The notes under the pieces: generated by a model
Database searches by the model: none
The model's input: the letters and a program-made list of their open reading frames with translations, nothing else
Told to the model about the DNA's origin: nothing
Made by a program: the position numbers and the translations under genes
In this document: positions 1 through 6,921 of the stretch, in pieces
How positions within the stretch are numbered: position 1 is the stretch's first letter
Layout of the letters: each line of letters starts with the position of its first letter
Origin: JBCCCJ01 sp039029315
Lineage (GTDB): Bacteria > Bacteroidota > Bacteroidia > J057
Assembly: GCA_039029315.1 (NCBI GenBank)
Contig: JBCCGK010000114.1
Location: forward strand, 1-35,581
DNA length: 35,581 nucleotides
Direction of reading: 5' to 3'

Positions 1-117
1 TTCCCGTATGATCGCATCGAATTCTTTTTCATAATCATAGAAATTGTCTTGAGCCGATAGCGATTTTATCGATTCATAACGCTTGGCGGCTATAGCTAAA
101 AATTCTTCCTTGCTCAT
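1..117 (-). CDS. Truncated gene, N-terminal 39 residues (possible IS transposase)
   Basis: An ATG at 115-117 on the minus strand opens a frame with no stop that leaves the window at base 1, giving 39 residues beginning MSKEEFLAIAAKRYESIKSL and containing FYDYEKEF. The stretch is helical and charged, which looks like genuine coding. From memory, FYDYEK-type N-termini occur in a group of Bacteroidetes transposases, but 39 residues are too few to assign a family. The gene is divergent from the HAD hydrolase that starts at 214. I see no convincing terminal inverted repeat between 118 and 213. Confidence 0.55.
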   Translation of the reverse strand, partial: MSKEEFLAIAAKRYESIKSLSAQDNFYDYEKEFDAIIRE

Positions 118-213
118 ATGAGTCCTTTTTGGCTAAGATACCCCTTTTGCGACAATTTGGCATACACCCTTTGATTATGTACAGAGCAGGACTTACTGCC
201 AACACAACACAAG

Positions 214-867
214 ATGAAACAATTCATAATCTTTGATTGCGATGGTGTCATAGTAGATAGCGAAATCCTCGCCATCGAGGTATTGTTATCTTCGCTCAAA
301 CCCTATGGATACAGCAGCACGGTTCAGAAGTGGGCAAGCGAGTATTCTGGTTTGCGAACAAGAGATATACTGGACCTCTTGAGACGCAGACATGGCTTGC
401 CATTGCCGGAAGATTTTTATGAACAGAACAGAAGCGTGGCCAAACAACGCTTTCAAAAAGATCTGACAGCTGTTCCAGGAATGCCAGAACTGATCCTTTC
501 CCTGTCCGTATGCAAAGCTGTCGTCTCAAACAGCAAACAAAATCATGTCGCTCTCTGTCTGGAAAAAGCGAATCTTTCGGCTTGTTTTGATCCACATATT
601 TATACCTCAGACATGGTGGTGCATTCCAAGCCTGCACCTGATCTCTATCTTCTGGCCCTGGAACAGTTGAATGCATCCCCAGACAAGTGTATCGTGGTGG
701 AGGACAGTGTCGCAGGTGCTAGTGCTGCGATTGCGGCAGGCATAGAGGTCATAGGATTTGTTGGAGGATTGCATGTAACTGACGAACATGCCGATGTCCT
801 TCTGAAAGCAGGAGTCTCTCAGATCGCCACTGATGCCGAACAGTTAGGAGAAATTCTGCTAGCGTAA
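214..867 (+). CDS. HAD-superfamily hydrolase, beta-phosphoglucomutase-like
   Basis: This 217-residue cytoplasmic protein is predicted to be a phosphatase or phosphomutase of HAD subfamily IA. All four HAD motifs are visible. Motif I is DCDGVIVDS, with nucleophile D8 and acid/base D10. Motif II is VVSNS, with S105. Motif III is the lysine in HSKPAPDLY, K139. Motif IV is VEDSVAGASAA, with E163 and D164 binding Mg. The helical cap lies between motifs I and II, at about residues 17-85. Length is typical for the family. The substrate cannot be read from sequence; sugar phosphates or phosphoglycolate are usual. The stop overlaps the convergent HTH gene by 9 bp. The upstream start has no Shine-Dalgarno site. 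Confidence 0.9.
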   Translation: MKQFIIFDCDGVIVDSEILAIEVLLSSLKPYGYSSTVQKWASEYSGLRTRDILDLLRRRHGLPLPEDFYEQNRSVAKQRFQKDLTAVPGMPELILSLSVCKAVVSNSKQNHVALCLEKANLSACFDPHIYTSDMVVHSKPAPDLYLLALEQLNASPDKCIVVEDSVAGASAAIAAGIEVIGFVGGLHVTDEHADVLLKAGVSQIATDAEQLGEILLA

Positions 868-1872
868 TTGAGCTTTCAGTTTTTCAATTCTATCGTAGAC
901 CTTGATGAAAAAACGGTTGCGTTGCCGTTGGGAAACAGCACTAATCAAATCAGATGTTTTTGTTAAGGTAACCAACCAATCAGAGACTTGTTCGCAGAAT
1001 CCCTGATGCGTAGTGGACAAATACTCAATGGAATGGTAAATCAGGAAGGTCTGACTGCCATTTTCGTAAGTAAGATTGATGATATTATCAATCAGAATGA
1101 GGTCATTGTAGTAGAGGGTATAGTTTTGTACCCGATTTTGAGGGGGGTTGGAGGCCAAAAACTTATACCCCAACTCTGCCTCCTTCTGGAGGTGGTTAAA
1201 ATACTTTTCGACCAGATCGGTCAGAAACATGGCATCTTCCCGACTTTTGAACAGGCCAGCTTCATAATAATAGGCGATCTGTTTTAAGAAACTAACAGAA
1301 GTCTCTTCATTCCAGATTTCTGTGGTAGGGATCAAGGCATATTTTTCGGCGATCTGATTGCACAGCTGTATACATCTCTCTTCCTTATCACTTTGTATTC
1401 TCGGTTCGAATTGGACGCCAGCCAGTTTGGGAGAATTGAAAATGGTTTTTTGCCAAAAAAACATTTTGAACAGGGCCAATTCAGGAAATTGAAAGAGATG
1501 GAAAACAGGAATATCTTTGGCGGCATAAAGGCTCCGCGTAACCCCTCTTCCTTGAATATAGGTCAACAATCCCAGGAGATTCTTGAGATAACTTTCAAAA
1601 TCGAGATTGGCTTCACTCAGGCCAGAGGGATGAAAGACGATCGCTTCTCCATTGCTCTGTTGATGAAGTTCATCCAGAGAAATTTGAAACTGATTGCATA
1701 AGGTTGCTGCTTCGTTCAAGCGGAGAGGTGTCTCGCCGCGAATCCGTCTATACACACCATCTGGTGTAATATTTAGGATGTCGGATACTTCGTCCACCAA
1801 GGATTGGTGAGGACGGAGTTGTTCCTTGATTTTTTGAAACAGTAGTTTTTGTAGTGCGTTTGTATCAGCCAT
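859..1872 (-). CDS. Helix-turn-helix transcriptional regulator
   Basis: I start this at the ATG of MADTNALQK (337 residues). The longer frame to 1992 would overlap the upstream nfu gene and adds an unlikely Phe/Trp-rich leader. Residues about 7-75 form an XRE-like helix-turn-helix, with the run NITPDGVYRRIRGETPLRLN as the recognition region, followed by FQISLDEL. The remaining 260 residues are mostly alpha-helical with no catalytic motif I recognise and probably sense a ligand or mediate oligomerisation. It follows nfu by 52 bp in the same direction, so it may be cotranscribed with mrp-nfu. Its target is unknown. Confidence 0.75.
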   Translation of the reverse strand: MADTNALQKLLFQKIKEQLRPHQSLVDEVSDILNITPDGVYRRIRGETPLRLNEAATLCNQFQISLDELHQQSNGEAIVFHPSGLSEANLDFESYLKNLLGLLTYIQGRGVTRSLYAAKDIPVFHLFQFPELALFKMFFWQKTIFNSPKLAGVQFEPRIQSDKEERCIQLCNQIAEKYALIPTTEIWNEETSVSFLKQIAYYYEAGLFKSREDAMFLTDLVEKYFNHLQKEAELGYKFLASNPPQNRVQNYTLYYNDLILIDNIINLTYENGSQTFLIYHSIEYLSTTHQGFCEQVSDWLVTLTKTSDLISAVSQRQRNRFFIKVYDRIEKLKAQLR

Positions 1873-1924
1873 AGAGTCCTCGGAAGATAGAAAAAAATAC
1901 CAAGTCTGGAAATAATTTTGAAAA

Positions 1925-2176
1925 TTATCCCGCTCCATTGATGGCCAGAACCTGTTTGATTTCCGGGGCAACGCGAAAAATAACCTGTTCAATACCAGCT
2001 TTCATGGTCATTTGACTCATGCTACACATTTCACAATTTCCCATTAGCTCTAATTCTACAATACCATCTTCTCTGATTTGGTGGATACGAACATCTCCTC
2101 CATCAGATTTCAAGTACTCTCGGATAGAATCCAGTGCAGTTTCGATCCGTTCATGTAAATCTTGCTGTACAATCAT
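1925..2176 (-). CDS. NifU-like C-terminal domain Fe-S protein (Nfu)
   Basis: This 83-residue protein consists of a single NifU C-terminal domain that carries or transfers a Fe-S cluster to client proteins. The diagnostic sequences are YLKSDGGDVR near the N-terminus and the cluster-binding GNCEMCSMS, with cysteines 48 and 51. Length fits stand-alone Nfu proteins. Its ATG overlaps the stop of mrp as ATGA (4 bp), so the two are translationally coupled. The pairing with an Mrp ATPase, another Fe-S carrier, is consistent with a dedicated Fe-S assembly operon. Confidence 0.92.
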   Translation of the reverse strand: MIVQQDLHERIETALDSIREYLKSDGGDVRIHQIREDGIVELELMGNCEMCSMSQMTMKAGIEQVIFRVAPEIKQVLAINGAG

Positions 2177-3282
2177 ATCATTTTTACTTTTTGTGTCGGA
2201 GATTGTTGGGCATTCCGAATAGCGATTTGCTGGGCAAGTGCCTGTGCCAATTTGTGATAGGCTTGCGCCTGAAGATCCTCTTTCTGGACAGCTACAGGAG
2301 TTCCCTGATCAGAATGTTCTGCGATTCCTTGTTGCAATGGGATCTGGCCCAAAAGCTGTGAATCCAGGGCTTGACTAAGTTGTTCGCCCCCCCCTTCTCC
2401 AAAAATGAAATATCGTTTCTCTGGTGCGTCATCAGGAACAAAATACGCCATATTCTCTACAATCCCCAGAATAGGAACATTGATTTGAGGCATTCGAAAC
2501 ATTTCTGCTCCTTTTCTGGTATCAGCCAGGGCCAAGCGTTGGGGCGTGGTGACAACCAGCGCACCAGTAACGGGCAAGGCCTGAACGAGGGTAAGATGAA
2601 TATCTCCAGTGCCGGGAGGTAAATCCACCAACAAATAATCAATTTCGCCCCAATTGGTATCAAATATCAACTGTTTCAAGGCTTTGGATGCCATCGGACC
2701 TCGCCAAACTACTGCTTGATCTGCTGGCATAAGCACCCCGATAGACATTAGTTTTACGCCATGTTTGTCATAAGGGACCAGAAGGTCTTTGCCATCAATC
2801 TGAGTCATGCTAGGCCGCTGGTCTTCAAACCCAAATAATATAGGGACACTTGGGCCATAGATGTCCGCATCGACCAAAGCGACTCTTGCTCCCTGAGCAG
2901 CCAGGGATACAGCAAGATTGGCAGCCACAGTAGATTTGCCAACCCCTCCTTTGCCCGAAGAAATCGCTATGATGTTTTTGACCTGCGGGAGAATTTCATT
3001 GTTCTTGTCCGCCAGAACCTGCGCTGTCATATTTACGCTTACCTCAGCTTCCTGATCCACCAACAGCTTGACAGCATTGACGCAAGCATGATGGATATGA
3101 TCCTTCATTGGGCAGGCGGGGGTAGTCAAAACAACAGTAAATTCGACCTTTTTGCCATCAACTTTCAGATCCTTGATCATATTGAGGGTAACCAGATCTT
3201 GTTTCAAATCCGGATCTTCAACATTTTTAAGGGCTGCAAGAACCTTTTTTTCTGTGATGCTTTTGTTTTTGTTGAACAACAT
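2173..3282 (-). CDS. mrp: Mrp/NBP35-family Fe-S cluster carrier ATPase
   Basis: This 369-residue cytoplasmic P-loop ATPase starts at MLFNKNKSI; the upstream extension to 3348 would run through the promoter and into the divergent gene. Residues about 8-95 are a MIP18/DUF59-type domain containing TTPACPMKDHI. The ATPase domain begins at about 100 with the deviant Walker A ISSGKGGVGKST (108-118), followed by VDADIYGPSVP and DLPPGTGDIHLTL. The C-terminal CxxC typical of many Mrp proteins is absent: after GIVENMAYF comes VPDDAPEKRYFIFGEGGG, a form I recall from other Bacteroidetes homologues. A TAnnTTTG box lies just 4 nt before the ATG. It is coupled to nfu by a 4-bp overlap. Confidence 0.93.
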   Translation of the reverse strand: MLFNKNKSITEKKVLAALKNVEDPDLKQDLVTLNMIKDLKVDGKKVEFTVVLTTPACPMKDHIHHACVNAVKLLVDQEAEVSVNMTAQVLADKNNEILPQVKNIIAISSGKGGVGKSTVAANLAVSLAAQGARVALVDADIYGPSVPILFGFEDQRPSMTQIDGKDLLVPYDKHGVKLMSIGVLMPADQAVVWRGPMASKALKQLIFDTNWGEIDYLLVDLPPGTGDIHLTLVQALPVTGALVVTTPQRLALADTRKGAEMFRMPQINVPILGIVENMAYFVPDDAPEKRYFIFGEGGGEQLSQALDSQLLGQIPLQQGIAEHSDQGTPVAVQKEDLQAQAYHKLAQALAQQIAIRNAQQSPTQKVKMI

Positions 3283-3286
3283 AGAA

Positions 3287-3294
3287 CAAAGGTA
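3287..3294 (-). promoter_or_regulatory. Candidate -7 box TACCTTTG of mrp, 4 nt before ATG
   Basis: The minus strand reads TACCTTTG, an exact match to the Bacteroidetes -7 consensus TAnnTTTG. A TTTC lies 19 nt upstream at the -33 position, close to the usual TTTG/TTG. Only four bases (TTCT) separate the box from the ATG, so initiation at the usual distance would give a transcript with essentially no leader. Confidence 0.5.
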
Positions 3295-3353
3295 GGACTC
3301 TCTCGGCACTTTTGAAATTGTGAGTGAAAAAGTGTTCTTTTGTGCCAATTATC

Positions 3354-4097
3354 ATGATCAAAGCAGTAATCATCGACGACATTGCTCAGGCACGTGCGAC
3401 CCTCAAAGAGGATTTGGCGACTTATTGTCCTACTGTTGAAGTAATTGGGGAAGCAGAAGGTGTGGTGAGCGGGGCCAAGTTGCTCCGTAAAGTCCAACCT
3501 GATGTGATCTTTCTTGATATTCAAATGCAGGATGGAAGCGGCTTTGATTTGTTGGAAGTTTTGGGCGATATCCCGTCTCAAATTATTTTCACTACTGCAC
3601 ATGATACATTCGCCATCAAGGCCTTTCGTTTTTCTGCCCTGGATTATCTGCTTAAGCCAGTGGATCCCGATTTGTTGGTTGCGGCTGTCGAAAAAGTAAC
3701 GACGAATTCTGCGATCCCCACAGAGCGATTGCAGGTATTATTGGATGATGTGCAGGAGAAAAAACAATTGACAAGGTTGGCCCTTCATACGATGGAGAAG
3801 ATTCACATCGTACAAATTTCAGATATTGTTCGCTGTGAATCGAGTGCCAATTACACCATTTTTTACTTCGCAGATAAGCGTCAATTGCTGGTGACCAAAA
3901 CCCTCAAGGAATTTGACAATCTCCTCTCGTCCGGGCATCGATTTTTGCGGGTACATCAGTCTCATCTTGTCAATACAGACTTTATCAAGGAATTTGTGAA
4001 AATTGATGGAGGATATCTGGTTATGACTGATAAGGCAGAAGTCCCTGTTTCAAGCCGGAAGCGATCTCAGGTAATGAAGATGATCAACGCGCTGTAA
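3354..4097 (+). CDS. LytTR-family response regulator
   Basis: This 247-residue DNA-binding response regulator starts at MIKAVIIDD; the ten residues upstream in the longer frame are not family-like. The receiver domain (1-120) has the acidic pair D8/D9, phosphoacceptor D55 in PDVIFLDIQMQDGSGFDLL, the conserved threonine in FTTAHDTFA and K101 in DYLLKPVD. The LytTR domain spans about 140-245 (HIVQISDIVRCESSANYTIF, FLRVHQSHLVN). In Bacteroidetes these regulators usually work with a LytS/YehU-type histidine kinase, but none is encoded here, so it is an orphan locally. It is divergent from mrp with 71 bp between the starts, and its stop overlaps the convergent lipoprotein gene. Confidence 0.94.
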   Translation: MIKAVIIDDIAQARATLKEDLATYCPTVEVIGEAEGVVSGAKLLRKVQPDVIFLDIQMQDGSGFDLLEVLGDIPSQIIFTTAHDTFAIKAFRFSALDYLLKPVDPDLLVAAVEKVTTNSAIPTERLQVLLDDVQEKKQLTRLALHTMEKIHIVQISDIVRCESSANYTIFYFADKRQLLVTKTLKEFDNLLSSGHRFLRVHQSHLVNTDFIKEFVKIDGGYLVMTDKAEVPVSSRKRSQVMKMINAL

Positions 4098-4635
4098 GGC
4101 ATTTCTCAATTTTTCCGTTTCCAGTGATTTGATAAACAAAGGCATCCTTTGATTGGACTGCGAGTTGTTCTTCGTTCATTTCTTCTGAGACATGCTTGAC
4201 CAATATCTCATCAGAAGACACAAAATCATACTGTGTATAGGTTCGCTGGTCACTGGCGGGACTCCAATCGCAGACCTCTGCAAGCAGACGCTGGTCAATG
4301 ACTTCGGCTCCATCTGTTGTCAGCAAAAAATAACTGGTACAAAGAGAACTTTGCTGCTCCAGAATAACAGCCTGAATCGTGGGCGTGACAGGCCGCATTT
4401 CTTTTCCGGCAAATTGCCCATAAGGTTTGGCAATTAAGGTATGGGTCTGGATCAGATCATTTGGCAGATGTACTTTTTCTTCAATCAATTCCATAAACCA
4501 GATAAATGATTCCGCATCTACAAAGGAATCCTCACTCTCTATCGAGCTGACTGGCATACTCGCAGGTTGGGGGGAACGACAGGCTGTACCCAATACCAAA
4601 GGAAGAAGAAGTGTGAAAAATATGTACTTATTCAT
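4084..4635 (-). CDS. Predicted lipoprotein of unknown function
   Basis: I start at MNKYIFFTLL (183 residues), which places a clean lipoprotein signal at the N-terminus: a hydrophobic stretch, then VLGTAC with C19 as the lipidated residue. The mature part is about 165 residues with a Ser/Pro linker (SPQPASMPVSS) and then a globular, beta-rich domain containing two cysteines and no motif I recognise. It overlaps the LytTR regulator by 14 bp, convergently. A TACTTTTG box at 4682-4689 may be its promoter. Confidence 0.75.
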   Translation of the reverse strand: MNKYIFFTLLLPLVLGTACRSPQPASMPVSSIESEDSFVDAESFIWFMELIEEKVHLPNDLIQTHTLIAKPYGQFAGKEMRPVTPTIQAVILEQQSSLCTSYFLLTTDGAEVIDQRLLAEVCDWSPASDQRTYTQYDFVSSDEILVKHVSEEMNEEQLAVQSKDAFVYQITGNGKIEKCLTAR

Positions 4636-4681
4636 TGTTTGTTGAAGCATGAATGGTCAACAGTTAAGACGATTGATGCAC

Positions 4682-4689
4682 CAAAAGTA
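4682..4689 (-). promoter_or_regulatory. Candidate -7 box TACTTTTG upstream of lipoprotein gene
   Basis: The minus strand carries TACTTTTG, matching TAnnTTTG, about 46 nt before the lipoprotein ATG. The nearest upstream TTG is 14 nt away, shorter than the usual -33 spacing, so support is partial. Confidence 0.3.
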
Positions 4690-4885
4690 ACGCCCCCTTA
4701 TCACAATTATTTTCTCAATAGAGCAAATGCGGGGAAATGGCCAATATTTGCTTGGGGAGTTCGACTATATGCAGCAGAGCTGCTGATCCTATCCCAGACC
4801 AAAGACAGGATGGAACAGGCCCTATCTGACATCTGATAAGTCTCAACTGTATCAAATGAAGGCTTGGATCGAGGAGAGGGATCAG

Positions 4886-4917
4886 AAAACAAAAAGCCCC
4901 CTCATGAGAGGCGGCTT
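4886..4917 (-). terminator. Rho-independent terminator after HtrA-like protease gene
   Basis: On the minus strand AAGCCGCCTC, a TCAT loop and GAGGGGGCTT form a 10-bp stem with one G-G mismatch, followed by the tract TTTTTGTTTT. It lies 30 bp after the protease stop codon, in the right orientation. Confidence 0.75.
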
Positions 4918-4946
4918 GCTAACAACGCGTAAAAAGAAATTCAGAC

Positions 4947-6428
4947 TTATTTTAATCCAAAGGCATAATACTGGGAGCCGGGATAGCCATCATAGACTCC
5001 TTCGACCATAACCCCTCCATTTCTTTCAGCCAGCATGTCCTCTAGACTTTCTACATTGTTAACTGCTTCACCATTGAGATGAGTAATCACAAATCCTTCT
5101 CTCATCTTTGTCTGTTGCCGGATTTCACCAGCTAGCAGTTCTTTTACTTTTACTCCTTGATCAATGCCCAGTTTCTCTAACTGTTCTTTGCTCAAATCTT
5201 CCAGTTCCCACCCAAGTTTGGCCTGAAGATCTTTGGATCTCCGTTCGACTATCTGGGTATTTCCATTTCTGTTTTTCAGGACGACCGGGATTTCTCTGAT
5301 ACTTCCTTTTCTGTTCACTTGTAGCGCCACCTGATCGCCAGGACGACCTGTGCCAATTGCTGCTTGTAGCTCTGAAGAGGTATTGATGGTAGTGCCATTC
5401 ACTGCGGTGATGACATCTCCCTTTTGGATACCGGCTGAAAGAGCAGCACTATTGTCAAGCAAACTATCTACAAAGACACCTTCTGTCAGCTTCAGACCTT
5501 TTTCTTCTGCTAAATTGGCATCTACATTCCGAATGATCACTCCGAGATACCCTCTTTGTACAACGCCATGTTCCATCAAATCCTCAACCACCTTACGGAC
5601 CAGTCTGGAAGGAACTGCAAAGGAATAGCCAGAATAAGAGCCCGTTGGACTGGCAATGGCCGTATTGATCCCTACAAGATTGCCCTGCAGGTCTACAAGT
5701 GCCCCACCACTGTTGCCAGGGTTGACGGCAGCATCGGTCTGGATAAAGGATTCAATCGCAGCTCGGTCCTGAAGAATGTTGATGTTTCTGGCTTTGGCAC
5801 TGATGATGCCTGCGGTAACTGTAGATGTCAGATTTAATGGATTGCCAATCGCCAATACCCACTGACCTACCTTGACTTGTTCAGAATTGCCAATTGGAAC
5901 ACTGATAAGTCCTTCAGCTTCAATTTTGATTAGCGCCAAATCAGTGGAGGGATCGGTTCCCACGATTTCAGCTTTGAAGGTTCTATTGTCATCCAAAGCA
6001 ACCTCGATGTCGTCAGCTCCTTCGATGACGTGATTGTTGGTAACAATGTATCCGTCCGCTGTTAAGATAACACCAGAACCGGTTCCTACCCTCGGTTGAG
6101 GAGAACGAGGCTGCTGAAACGGGCTGGAAAACTGGTCGCCAAAAAATTCTCTGAAGGCATCTGGAATCTGAAGCTGTTGCTGTTGTTTGTTGCTTCCGCG
6201 GACAAGGGTAGACTTGATATGAACTACCCCTGGCATAACCATGGCGGCAGCTTCTGTAAAATCCAATGCAGGGGCATCTGTACTATATGAACTCTGAACT
6301 ACAGGAAGAGAGCTTCTGTGTTCTACCTGAACAATTTGTTTGTCTGCTGGGTCAAATATTTTGAACAAGCCCATGGTAAAGGCACTTCCCAACATGGCTG
6401 ATAAGATGATGATTGCAATATTCTTCAT
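4947..6428 (-). CDS. HtrA/DegP-family periplasmic serine protease
   Basis: This 493-residue Do/Deg-type protease degrades or refolds damaged envelope proteins. Residues about 3-20 form a hydrophobic export signal or anchor. The trypsin-like domain (55-265) has the triad H133 (NNHVIEG), D163 (DPSTDLALIKI) and S240 (NPGNSGGAL), so it should be active. PDZ1 (about 275-370) begins RGYLGVIIRNV. A second PDZ-like domain occupies about 395-493 (LGWELEDLSKEQLEKLGI, EGFVITHLNGEAV). A Gln-rich, Phe/Pro-rich linker at 81-112 corresponds to the LA loop. It is monocistronic, with a terminator 30 bp downstream and a long upstream spacer holding a dyad and the 161-bp palindromic element. Envelope stress control is likely but not visible. 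Confidence 0.95.
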   Translation of the reverse strand: MKNIAIIILSAMLGSAFTMGLFKIFDPADKQIVQVEHRSSLPVVQSSYSTDAPALDFTEAAAMVMPGVVHIKSTLVRGSNKQQQQLQIPDAFREFFGDQFSSPFQQPRSPQPRVGTGSGVILTADGYIVTNNHVIEGADDIEVALDDNRTFKAEIVGTDPSTDLALIKIEAEGLISVPIGNSEQVKVGQWVLAIGNPLNLTSTVTAGIISAKARNINILQDRAAIESFIQTDAAVNPGNSGGALVDLQGNLVGINTAIASPTGSYSGYSFAVPSRLVRKVVEDLMEHGVVQRGYLGVIIRNVDANLAEEKGLKLTEGVFVDSLLDNSAALSAGIQKGDVITAVNGTTINTSSELQAAIGTGRPGDQVALQVNRKGSIREIPVVLKNRNGNTQIVERRSKDLQAKLGWELEDLSKEQLEKLGIDQGVKVKELLAGEIRQQTKMREGFVITHLNGEAVNNVESLEDMLAERNGGVMVEGVYDGYPGSQYYAFGLK

Positions 6429-6534
6429 TCTTTGAACTTCTTTTTCGATTGGTTGTAGGGACCTCTATGACATCCCAGGGTTGATGATTTGTTTCACATC
6501 GAAATACGGACATAAATTCTTAAGAGTTTGCCAA

Positions 6535-6563
6535 TGACTCGTTAAGGAAAAGTTAATGAGTCA
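6535..6563. repeat. Inverted repeat, 11-bp arms, 7-nt spacer
   Basis: TGACTCGTTAA is followed by GGAAAAG and TTAATGAGTCA. Ten of eleven positions are Watson-Crick and the remaining one is a G-T pair. It lies 107 bp upstream of the protease start and 24 bp before the palindromic element. It has no T-tract on either strand, so it is more likely an operator-like dyad or an RNA hairpin than a terminator. Confidence 0.5.
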
Positions 6564-6586
6564 GTCAGGAATGAGATTGCAGCTAT

Positions 6587-6747
6587 GAGACTGTTTGGGA
6601 ATCTGTGTTGAGAATTTTCAGGGTATATTTTTTTCTCAGACATGCCTCTTTGTTGTTCTCATAGTTGTGCTATGGGAACAAAAAAAGCCGCCGGATGAGG
6701 AAAAAAGACGCATACAAAGAATAAGCAACAGATGTTCAAACAGTCTC
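6587..6747. mobile_element. 161-bp near-palindromic MITE-like element
   Basis: Two 78-nt arms (6587-6664 and 6670-6747) flank a 5-nt centre, TTGTG. Aligned without gaps, the arms match at 47 of 78 positions by eye. Conservation is concentrated at the termini (perfect 11-bp inverted repeat GAGACTGTTTG), in a T-rich block, and at the centre, where TGTTCTCATAG pairs with CTATGGGAACA at ten of eleven positions. It encodes nothing plausible. The right-hand 47 nt recur at 35243-35289. Small size, terminal inverted repeats and a second copy fit a nonautonomous transposable element. I see no exact target-site duplication. Confidence 0.5.
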
Positions 6748-6921
6748 TAAGAGGGAACGAAAATTGGAGATGAGCGAATGAATGTCGATTATTGCGAGGC
6801 TGAAATGTGGTAGATAATTTGAAGATGAGGATGGGATCTGATCCATTGTTCATGGACAATTCACCTACCGCCAGTCGGCATTATCCAAAGAAAATTGCGG
6901 CGAGAGACATGCCTACTCTCC

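Larger units (their letters stand above)
4636..4946. other. Intergenic region between lipoprotein gene and htrA-like gene
   Basis: This spacer of about 310 bp separates two leftward genes. It holds the candidate lipoprotein promoter near 4682-4706 and the terminator of the protease gene at 4886-4917. I see no further gene: the open frames here lack start context or overlap both signals. Confidence 0.6.
6429..6921. other. 493-bp divergent intergenic region upstream of htrA-like and M20 genes
   Basis: No gene is convincing here. The region contains a perfect-but-one dyad at 6535-6563 and a 161-bp near-palindromic element at 6587-6747. The rest, including the stretch just before the peptidase start, shows no clear promoter of the TAnnTTTG type. 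A 66-codon minus-strand frame covers part of the palindrome but is Phe/Cys-rich and unconvincing. Confidence 0.6.

Noticed and set aside
6659..6859. 66-codon minus-strand frame between the protease and peptidase genes
   Set aside because: It overlaps the palindromic element, is Phe/Cys-rich, and has no family resemblance.
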